Shown here: positions 1 through 4,685 of the stretch, piece after piece
Layout: every line of letters begins with the position of its first letter
Numbering within the stretch: position 1 is the stretch's first letter
NCBI GenBank assembly: GCA_017860675.1
Contig: JAGDMV010000092.1
Location: 1 to 7,114, forward strand
Reading direction: 5' to 3'
Source: Chloroflexota bacterium
GTDB taxonomy: Bacteria > Chloroflexota > Limnocylindria > Limnocylindrales > CSP1-4
Length of the DNA: 7,114 bases
Made by a program: the position numbers and the translations under genes
The notes under the pieces: generated by a model
What the model was told of the DNA's origin: nothing
Database searches by the model: none
What the model saw: only the letters and a program-made list of their open reading frames with translations

Positions 1-354
1 CTCCGCACCGCCACCTCCCGTGCCGCTGCCCTCCGGCTGGCCGCCCGGGCGATCCAGGCGACCAACCGCCCCGCCGGCCTCATCACCCGCGGTGGGCTCG
101 ACTCGTGGGTCATGACCGGTTTCCGCGCGACCGACGATCCCGCCTCGGGGCGCCCGTTCGAGGTGACCGCCGCCCAGATCCAGGACCCGTGGTACCCGGC
201 GACCGTCGCCGGCCAGGGCAAGACGTACAAGCCGGGGACCTGGCACGGATCGTCCAGCCTCAAGGGGAGCCTCGTTCGCTACCAGGTCGCCGGTATCTCC
301 TACCCGAAGCTCGAGGGCAAGTACCTGGTGGTGCTGCCGCTGGCCGCGGAGTAG
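1..354 (+). CDS. C39-like papain-fold protein, C-terminal fragment
   Basis: This reading frame is open from the first base of the window and ends with TAG at 352-354, so only the last 117 residues are seen and the start lies to the left. The visible part fits the second half of a C39-like (papain-fold) domain: a helix (residues about 8-22), the strand LDSWVMTGF (33-41), then a strand leading to QDPWYP (61-66), where D62 sits at the place of the catalytic Asp. In related proteins I recall a His two residues before the Trp (pattern G-x-H-x-W-V-M). Here that position is D34, so the copy may be catalytically inactive. The family occurs in Chloroflexota and is usually of unknown function. The family call rests on motif memory alone. 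Alternatives are a non-enzymatic surface protein or an unrelated beta-rich fold. A GC hairpin follows the stop. Confidence 0.5.
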   Translation, partial: LRTATSRAAALRLAARAIQATNRPAGLITRGGLDSWVMTGFRATDDPASGRPFEVTAAQIQDPWYPATVAGQGKTYKPGTWHGSSSLKGSLVRYQVAGISYPKLEGKYLVVLPLAAE

Positions 355-378
355 CACCCTCCGCCAGCGCCGCCCGGC

Positions 379-400
379 CGCGGCCTGCCGCCTGGCCGCG
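379..400 (+). terminator. GC hairpin after the first gene, terminator-like
   Basis: CGCGGCC (379-385) and GGCCGCG (394-400) form a perfect 7-bp stem with an 8-base loop. It begins 25 bases after the stop codon of the first gene and ends just before the satD promoter. No run of T follows, so it is not a classical intrinsic terminator, and at this GC content short perfect stems arise by chance. The position between two same-strand genes, the second with its own promoter, is the main support. Confidence 0.35.
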
Positions 401-418
401 TAAGCCGTTGACGGCTAA
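401..418. promoter_or_regulatory. Palindromic operator-like site over the satD -35 box
   Basis: AGCCGT (403-408), a 2-base spacer TG, and ACGGCT (411-416) form a perfect inverted repeat with 6-bp arms; the outermost T401 and A418 also pair. It covers the -35 hexamer TTGACG (408-413), the usual place for a repressor to block RNA polymerase. The downstream gene product ends in a helix-turn-helix, so autoregulation is a natural inference. Binding is not shown by sequence alone. Confidence 0.45.
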
Positions 419-436
419 CAGCGAGCGCGGTAGCCT
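408..436 (+). promoter_or_regulatory. Promoter of satD, probably leaderless
   Basis: The -35 box TTGACG (408-413) is separated by exactly 17 bases from the -10 box TAGCCT (431-436, TANNNT form). Six bases later comes the GTG codon at 443, which would be the transcription start or within a base of it. No purine-rich Shine-Dalgarno is visible before the GTG. Together these indicate a leaderless mRNA. This is the best promoter in the window because both boxes and the spacing fit. Confidence 0.6.
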
Positions 437-442
437 CCACTC

Positions 443-1117
443 GTGCCCGCCTCCCGCCCCGTTCTCGCCATGTGCGCCGACGTCGTCGGCTCGCGCCGTG
501 CGCCGGAGCGGACGGCCGCATTCCTCGATCGCCTGCCCTCGGTCCTGGCAGCGGTGGTCGGGCCCGGGCTGGTCCGGCCGTTCGTCGCCATCCGCGGCGA
601 CGAGGTCGAGGGTCTGATCGCCCCGGACACGGACCCATTCCGGCCGATCGTCGCGGCAGCGCTGGAGCCGGAGGGCCAGCCGCTGCGCTGGGCCGTCGTC
701 GCCGGCGATCGATCGACGGCGCCGGCGCGAGCTGCGGCCGAGATCGCGCGGCTGAAGGCGCGCTCGGAGCAGCTCGTGGTGATCACCGGCGACACGCTCG
801 CGGACAGGCTGCTGCTCGACCTCGTGCCGGTCGTCGGCGCGCTGGTCGACGACATGACCCCGCACCAGCGGGACATCGCCCGCCGCATCCTGGTCGAGGG
901 CCGGCGGCAGGCGGAGGTGGCGGCCGAGCTCCGCGTGAGCCGGGCCACGATCTCGGTCGCCGTCGGCCGGGGCCGGTTGCGCGACCTGGAACGGGCCATG
1001 CGCGGCCTCCATGGTCTGCTGCTGGCCGGGATGGCGGCGGTCGGGCCGGACGAGCAGCGCCGCGCCCGGGCCGGCGCCGTCGAGCCCGGCGTCTCGTCAG
1101 GCGCGATCGCGACATGA
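443..1117 (+). CDS. satD: SatD-family protein with C-terminal HTH
   Basis: The 224-residue product looks like a soluble cytoplasmic SatD-family protein, a family named from the sat (secretion and acid tolerance) operon of Streptococcus mutans; its molecular role is not established. Family hallmarks are CADVVGSR (11-18, usual form GDIVGSR) and GDEVEGL (52-58, usual form GDEFQGL). The middle segment (about 80-130) is alpha/beta, and MTPHQRDIARRI (138-149) leads into a helix-turn-helix, RQAEVAAELRVSRATISVAV (155-174), of the kind found in sigma-region-4 and LuxR-like proteins. Residues 195-224 are a variable tail. The GTG start is fixed by the promoter six bases upstream and by the family N-terminus beginning directly after it. 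The DUF3307 membrane protein gene that I recall beside satD in other genomes is not here. The gene stands alone, convergent with a GNAT gene 49 bases away. The palindrome in its promoter suggests self-control. Confidence 0.75.
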   Translation: MPASRPVLAMCADVVGSRRAPERTAAFLDRLPSVLAAVVGPGLVRPFVAIRGDEVEGLIAPDTDPFRPIVAAALEPEGQPLRWAVVAGDRSTAPARAAAEIARLKARSEQLVVITGDTLADRLLLDLVPVVGALVDDMTPHQRDIARRILVEGRRQAEVAAELRVSRATISVAVGRGRLRDLERAMRGLHGLLLAGMAAVGPDEQRRARAGAVEPGVSSGAIAT

Positions 1118-1166
1118 GGGCTGGCGCTGCCGCTCGGCCGAACCAGACCGCCGCGCCGGTACGGGG

Positions 1167-1742
1167 TCAGCCCGCGGCTGCGTCCCCACGGACGAGCGAG
1201 AACACCACGCCGTCCATCCGTTCGCCGCGGACCACGATCCCGCGCCGGGCGACCCCCTCGCGGGTGAAGCCCGCCTTCGCGGCAACCGCCGCCGAGGCCT
1301 CGTTGCCGACGAGGGTGTGCAGCTCGAGGCGCACGAGCCCTGGATCGGTGAACGCCCAGGTCGAGACGAGCCGGACGGCGCGCGTCGCGTAGCCCCGCCG
1401 CCGAGCCTCCGGGGCGACCCAGTAGCCCACCTCGGCCAGGCCAGGCTCCGCCGGCTCGAGCCCGATCATCCCGACCAGCGACCCGCTCGATCGCTCGAGG
1501 ATCGCGAAGATCGCTCCCGTCCGTCCCTCCCGCCACCAGCGCCTGGTCTGCGCGACGAACCGGCGTGCGTGGTCGGGCGTGTACGGCGCCGGCACCGTCG
1601 TCCAGCGGGCGATCTCCGGGTCGACGCAGGCCGCCGCGATCGCCGGCACGTCGGCCGACGCCGGCGGCCGCAGCAGGACGATCTCGTCGGCGAGCGGCGG
1701 ATCCGGGAGCACGAAGCGCGGCGAGAGCGGACTGGCGGGCAC
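1167..1742 (-). CDS. GNAT family N-acetyltransferase (RimJ/RimL-like)
   Basis: The product (191 residues from the GTG at 1742) is an acetyl-CoA-dependent N-acetyltransferase of the Acetyltransf_3 type, presumably cytosolic. The N-terminal strand carries LRP (24-26). AEVGYWVAPEARRRGYAT (103-120) contains the acetyl-CoA pyrophosphate loop R114-x-x-G117-x-A119, and LHTLVGNEASAAVAAKAGF (141-159) contains the conserved Asn147 and the closing GF. This group includes enzymes that modify ribosomal protein N-termini, antibiotics or small metabolites, so the substrate cannot be told from sequence. A GTG at 1769 would add nine residues (PRAWQNRTV region) with no family similarity. The 1742 start is preferred because CAGAAT lies exactly six bases before it, the same arrangement as at other genes here. 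It lies 114 bases downstream of the Sua5 gene on the same strand and may be cotranscribed or have its own promoter. Confidence 0.88.
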   Translation of the reverse strand: MPASPLSPRFVLPDPPLADEIVLLRPPASADVPAIAAACVDPEIARWTTVPAPYTPDHARRFVAQTRRWWREGRTGAIFAILERSSGSLVGMIGLEPAEPGLAEVGYWVAPEARRRGYATRAVRLVSTWAFTDPGLVRLELHTLVGNEASAAVAAKAGFTREGVARRGIVVRGERMDGVVFSLVRGDAAAG

Positions 1743-1748
1743 GGTTCG

Positions 1749-1754
1749 ATTCTG
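1749..1754 (-). promoter_or_regulatory. Possible -10 box of the GNAT gene
   Basis: CAGAAT read on the minus strand (4 of 6 matches to TATAAT) lies six bases before the GTG at 1742, which would make the transcript leaderless. No good -35 hexamer is seen 16-18 bases further upstream, so the site is supported mainly by its identical spacing to the boxes of neighbouring genes. Confidence 0.4.
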
Positions 1755-1802
1755 CCAAGCCCGGGGCACTCCTGCCGGCGACTGAGCGCGGGTGATGCCG
1801 TT

Positions 1803-1820
1803 CGCCGCGGAGAGGCGGCG
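1803..1820 (-). terminator. GC hairpin between Sua5 and GNAT genes
   Basis: CGCCGC and GCGGCG form a perfect 6-bp stem (1803-1808 with 1815-1820) around a 6-base loop, 37 bases downstream of the Sua5 stop on the minus strand. No U-tract follows. It may attenuate readthrough into the GNAT gene, or be a chance product of 75% GC or higher sequence. Confidence 0.28.
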
Positions 1821-1856
1821 CGCGTGACCGGTGCGTCCGCCCCCGACGCTGGCCGG

Positions 1857-2918
1857 CTACCCCTCCGCCCGGTCGAGCGCCGCCCGCCGGAGCCGGTCCA
1901 TCACCGCCCGGCCGAGGCCGTGCTCCGGTACCGGCTGGGCCACGATCCGGTCGACCCCGGCCTCGTCGAGGGCGTGGAGGGCGTCGAACAGGCGGGCCGC
2001 TGACCTGACCGGGTCGCCGCCCGGCGCCAGGACCTCGACCGCCGCGAAGCTCATCCCGGCCCGCCCGGCGATGCGCGCCGCCCGCTCCAGGCCGGCATCG
2101 GAGGCAGCGAGCAGGCCGATGCGCTCGCCGCGATGTGCCGGCACGATCCGGCGTCCGGCGGGCACGACCTCGAGCGGCGGTCCGGGTGCGTAGTGGGCGC
2201 CGGATCGCCCCGGGGCCAGTGCGGCCGCCTCGGCCTGCCCGTCGGAGATGAGCTCGAGCGGGCCGACGAGTGCCTCGATCGCCTCGGCCGGCACGCCACC
2301 CGGCCGGAGAAGGGCAGCCCGCCCGGCGGCGAGCAGCACGACCGTCGACTCCACGCCGACCCGGGACGGCCCCCCGTCGAGCACCAGCCCGACCCGCCCC
2401 CCGAGCTGGCGGACGACGTGGGCAGCCCGGGTGGGGGAGAGGCGGCCGAAGCGGTTGGCCGAGGGCGCCGCGATCGGGACCCCGGCCGCCGCGATCAGCG
2501 CGCGGGCGACCGGATGATCAGGCGTCCGCAAGCCGACCGTCGGCAGGCCCGCGGTGACGATCCCCGGGATCAGGGGGCGCTTGCGCAGGACGAGCGTCAG
2601 CGGACCCGGCCACAGCGCCGCGACCAGGCGGACGACGCGTGGGTCGACGGCGTCGTCCGGATCCGCCCAGCGGGCCAGCTCGCCGGGGTCGGCCAGGTGG
2701 ACGATGAGGGGGTCGAACCGCGGCCGGCCCTTCGCCTCGAAGATGCCGGCGACCGCGACCGGGTCGAGCGCGTTGGCGCCGAGTCCGTAGACCGTCTCGG
2801 TGGGGAACGCGACCAGCCCGCCCCCACGGATGATCGCGGCAGCCGCTGCGACCGCCGCGGGGTCGTCGCCGGGACGGACCCGGGTCGCGGGCGCAGCCGC
2901 GGCCGGCTCCCTCGTCAC
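1857..2918 (-). CDS. sua5: L-threonylcarbamoyladenylate synthase, Sua5 type
   Basis: The 353-residue product makes threonylcarbamoyl-AMP from threonine, bicarbonate and ATP, the first step in forming t6A at position 37 of tRNAs that read ANN codons; it acts in the cytosol. The YrdC/TsaC domain (about 14-210) shows FPTETVYGLG (38-47), KGRP (63-66), PLIVH (70-74), WPGPLT (103-108), PSANRFGRLSPT (152-163), GVESTVV (188-194) and LLRPGGV (203-209). The linker APGRSGAHYAPG (235-246), which in Sua5 closes over the active site, is intact and followed by the Sua5 domain (about 255-345). The length matches full Sua5 proteins, not short TsaC. The frame stays open upstream to 3131, but that part lies inside the aldolase gene and reads as Arg/Gly-rich noise. 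The GTG at 2918 overlaps the aldolase stop (GTGA), giving a natural coupled start with a poor Shine-Dalgarno. All key motifs are present, so it should be active. Confidence 0.93.
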   Translation of the reverse strand: MTREPAAAAPATRVRPGDDPAAVAAAAAIIRGGGLVAFPTETVYGLGANALDPVAVAGIFEAKGRPRFDPLIVHLADPGELARWADPDDAVDPRVVRLVAALWPGPLTLVLRKRPLIPGIVTAGLPTVGLRTPDHPVARALIAAAGVPIAAPSANRFGRLSPTRAAHVVRQLGGRVGLVLDGGPSRVGVESTVVLLAAGRAALLRPGGVPAEAIEALVGPLELISDGQAEAAALAPGRSGAHYAPGPPLEVVPAGRRIVPAHRGERIGLLAASDAGLERAARIAGRAGMSFAAVEVLAPGGDPVRSAARLFDALHALDEAGVDRIVAQPVPEHGLGRAVMDRLRRAALDRAEG

Positions 2919-3637
2919 GGGCGCCGCCGGATCGGCTGGGGCGTGCGCGCCGCCGCGCCCCGGTGGACGGGGCCGCAGCTCCGCCGACGGGGATCGCCGC
3001 GCACAAGGAGCGCATCGCGCCAGACCCGGCTGAGCATCTCCACCGTCTCCAGCCGGTCCACCGCCTCGTCGATCGTGCGGCCGACCGCGACGACGCCATG
3101 GCCTTCCAGCAGTGCTGCGCCCCCCGCCCACGACCCGGCCATGGCCGCGCCGACCGCCGCGGCAAGCTCGGCGCTGCCGGGCTCCTCGAACGGCACGAAG
3201 GGAAGGTGCGGCAGGGCGAGGGCCGTCTCCGCCAGGATCGCCGGGTGGGGAACGACGCCAGCCGTCATCAGGGCGAGGGTGACCGGCGGGTGGGCATGAG
3301 CGATCGCCACCACGTCCGGGCGCGCCGCATAGATCGCCCGGTGGAAGGCCACGTCAGAGCTCGGGCGGAGCGCTCGGCGCGTCTCGTCCGGCTCCGGCTC
3401 GATGGCGACGACGGTGATGTCGTGGGGCTCGAGCTCGTCCTTGCGGCGACCGGCGGGCGTGATCGCAATCGCGTACGGCCCGAGCCGGATCGACAGGTTC
3501 CCCTCGGCAGCGACGATGAGGCCACCGGCCGCCAGCCGCGCGCCGGCCGCGACCAGGGCTTCCGTGGCGGCCTCGAGGGTCGGGTGAGGGTGGCTGGTGG
3601 AGGACGACGGGGGGGGTGGCGCCATCGGCGGTTGCAT
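2915..3637 (-). CDS. Class II aldolase/adducin family protein, zinc type
   Basis: The 240-residue product belongs to the family of L-fuculose-1-phosphate, L-ribulose-5-phosphate and methylthioribulose-phosphate enzymes, which cleave or convert sugar phosphates using zinc. Visible motifs are EGNLSIR (45-51) and TPAGRRKDEL (60-69) for phosphate binding, PSSDVAFHRAIY (92-103), the zinc pair H114-A-H116, and the third zinc ligand H180 in LEGHGVVAVG. D95 occupies the position of the catalytic Glu73 of E. coli FucA (PSSE there), a conservative but notable change. The first 18 residues are Pro/Ser-rich, and the last 26 or so (after LLVRGD) are Arg-rich and outside the family fold; they may exist because the gene runs into the next gene's start. 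The ATG at 3637 is the first start after the 78-base gap from the oxidoreductase gene; ATG at 3625 is possible. Its stop overlaps the Sua5 start. Substrate unknown. Confidence 0.85.
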   Translation of the reverse strand: MQPPMAPPPPSSSTSHPHPTLEAATEALVAAGARLAAGGLIVAAEGNLSIRLGPYAIAITPAGRRKDELEPHDITVVAIEPEPDETRRALRPSSDVAFHRAIYAARPDVVAIAHAHPPVTLALMTAGVVPHPAILAETALALPHLPFVPFEEPGSAELAAAVGAAMAGSWAGGAALLEGHGVVAVGRTIDEAVDRLETVEMLSRVWRDALLVRGDPRRRSCGPVHRGAAARTPQPIRRRP

Positions 3638-3643
3638 GGTCGT

Positions 3644-3649
3644 AGGATC
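3644..3649 (-). promoter_or_regulatory. Weak possible -10 box of the aldolase gene
   Basis: GATCCT on the minus strand lies six bases before the ATG at 3637, again fitting an xANNNT form, but it matches TATAAT at only three positions and has no recognisable -35. There is also no Shine-Dalgarno before this ATG. It is listed because the spacing repeats that of the other gene starts; alone it would not be convincing. Confidence 0.22.
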
Positions 3650-3715
3650 GCGCTTCCGGCGCCGGGCCGCACCGGCTCGGCGCAGCGGCCCCGCCGGTCT
3701 GGCAGCTGCTCCGGC

Positions 3716-4564
3716 TCAGCCCGCTGGCGGCCCCCTGCGGATCCGCGACCGGATCGCGGCGAGGTCGCCCTGCCACTCCGTCACGAGCTCCAGCCACCAG
3801 GTCGCCCCCGCCTCGCGGTACGGGGTCACGGTCGCCTCGTCGGCCGCGGCGTCGACGCCGCCCGTCATCCCCTGCACGACCACGTCGAACGGTCCCGAGC
3901 CCGGCCCGCGCATCTCGGCCATGCGCCGGACCACGCCGGCCAGCTCGTCGGCGGTCACGAGCTCGTACTCGTCGCTGGCCGGGAAGACTCCGTCCCAGCG
4001 CGCGGCGCGGCGGAGCGGCCCCTCCCGGAACGGGCGGAGGGCCCCCACCCAGACGGGGATGCGCGGCCGCTGGACCGGTCGCGGCAGCCAGGCGGCCGAG
4101 GCCAGGCGGTAGTGGCGTCCCTCGAAGGCGAACGGCTCGCCCGACCAGCAACCCTCGAGGATGGCCAGCGACTCGTCCAGCATCTCCGCCCGGCGGCGCA
4201 GGTCCTCCTCGTCGCCGACGGCGGTGAACTCGGGGTCGGTCGGCCAGCCCAGGCCGACTCCCAGGATGAGCCGGCCGCCGGACAGGACATCGAGGGTGGC
4301 CGTGGCGCGCGCGACCAGCCATGGACGGCGACGGGGGAGAGCCGCCACCATCGGCCCGAAGCGGATCCTGCTGGTCGTGGCGGCGATCGCCGCCAGCACC
4401 GTCGGCGTGTCGGCGATGTCCGTCCGCCAGCTGCGATCGACGAGCAGGTGGTCCCAGGGGAAGAAGCCGTCCCAGCCCGCCTGCTCCGCGTCGCGGGCGA
4501 GCGAGACGAGGACGGACGGGTCGCCGAGGAGCCCGAAGTTCGGCAGGCAGATCCCGTGCTTCAT
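3716..4564 (-). CDS. LLM-class flavin/F420-dependent oxidoreductase
   Basis: The 282-residue product is a luciferase-like monooxygenase (LLM) TIM-barrel protein, cytosolic, that would use reduced F420 or FMN to reduce or oxygenate a small organic substrate. It opens with the typical first strand MKHGICLPNFG (1-11). FFPWDHLL (34-41) forms the strand-loop near the flavin, RIRFGPMV (66-73) the next barrel strand, LSGGRLILGVGLGW (94-107) is the family signature, and RPRIPVWVGA precedes the late strand and the WDGVFP segment. The length is normal for the short F420-dependent type. The ATG at 4564 is chosen because the protein begins exactly at the family N-terminus and GAGAAT lies six bases before it; the 26 extra residues possible from 4642 have no family character. 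It is divergent from the carboxypeptidase gene, with 121 bases between the starts, and heads the minus-strand gene row. F420 versus FMN use cannot be settled here. Confidence 0.88.
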   Translation of the reverse strand: MKHGICLPNFGLLGDPSVLVSLARDAEQAGWDGFFPWDHLLVDRSWRTDIADTPTVLAAIAATTSRIRFGPMVAALPRRRPWLVARATATLDVLSGGRLILGVGLGWPTDPEFTAVGDEEDLRRRAEMLDESLAILEGCWSGEPFAFEGRHYRLASAAWLPRPVQRPRIPVWVGALRPFREGPLRRAARWDGVFPASDEYELVTADELAGVVRRMAEMRGPGSGPFDVVVQGMTGGVDAAADEATVTPYREAGATWWLELVTEWQGDLAAIRSRIRRGPPAG

Positions 4565-4570
4565 GCGGCC

Positions 4571-4576
4571 ATTCTC
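4571..4576 (-). promoter_or_regulatory. Probable -10 box of the oxidoreductase gene
   Basis: GAGAAT on the minus strand (AAT and A2 as in TATAAT) lies exactly six bases before the ATG at 4564, implying a leaderless transcript. There is no Shine-Dalgarno in the six intervening bases (GGCCGC). The expected -35 position holds TCGCCG, a poor match. It sits in the 121-base divergent region shared with the carboxypeptidase gene. Confidence 0.42.
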
Positions 4577-4673
4577 CCACCCGTGCCGGCCGCCGGCGAG
4601 GGCCGCTCGAGCGTCATCCGATCCAGCAGACCGCCTGACCAAAGGGCCACTCGTCCCCGGCGCGGCGATGAGC

Positions 4674-4679
4674 GAAGAT
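4674..4679 (+). promoter_or_regulatory. Possible -10 box deciding the carboxypeptidase start
   Basis: GAAGAT (4674-4679) is followed by six bases and then the GTG at 4686. This repeats the spacing at the other genes and favours 4686 over the ATGs at 4668 and 4689. The -35 region (TCGTCC around 4651-4656) is poor. If transcription starts at 4686, the ATG at 4668 cannot be used. Confidence 0.35.
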
Positions 4680-4685
4680 TCCGGG

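Noticed and set aside
415..1758. A 447-codon open frame on the minus strand across satD and the GNAT gene
   Set aside because: Its translation is Arg/Ala/Gly-rich without family motifs, and it lies antisense to satD and out of frame with the GNAT gene. Long empty frames are expected at this GC content.
2919..3131. N-terminal extension of Sua5 to the ATG at 3131
   Set aside because: These 71 codons lie within the aldolase gene and read as Arg/Gly/Pro noise; the family domain begins only after the GTG at 2918.
2133..3299. A 388-codon plus-strand open frame over Sua5 and the aldolase
   Set aside because: It is another antisense shadow with low-complexity Arg/Asp/Gly sequence and no recognisable domain.
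3609..3617. G-run near the aldolase start as a possible slippage site or frameshift
   Set aside because: It encodes Pro residues in the variable N-terminus, and the frame stays open and continuous into the conserved domain.
4565..4642. N-terminal extension of the LLM oxidoreductase
   Set aside because: LLM proteins begin directly with the first barrel strand, which starts at the ATG at 4564; the additional residues do not resemble the family.
4161..4685. Upstream in-frame extension of the carboxypeptidase
   Set aside because: It would run antisense through the oxidoreductase gene and bury the clear signal peptide in the middle of the protein.
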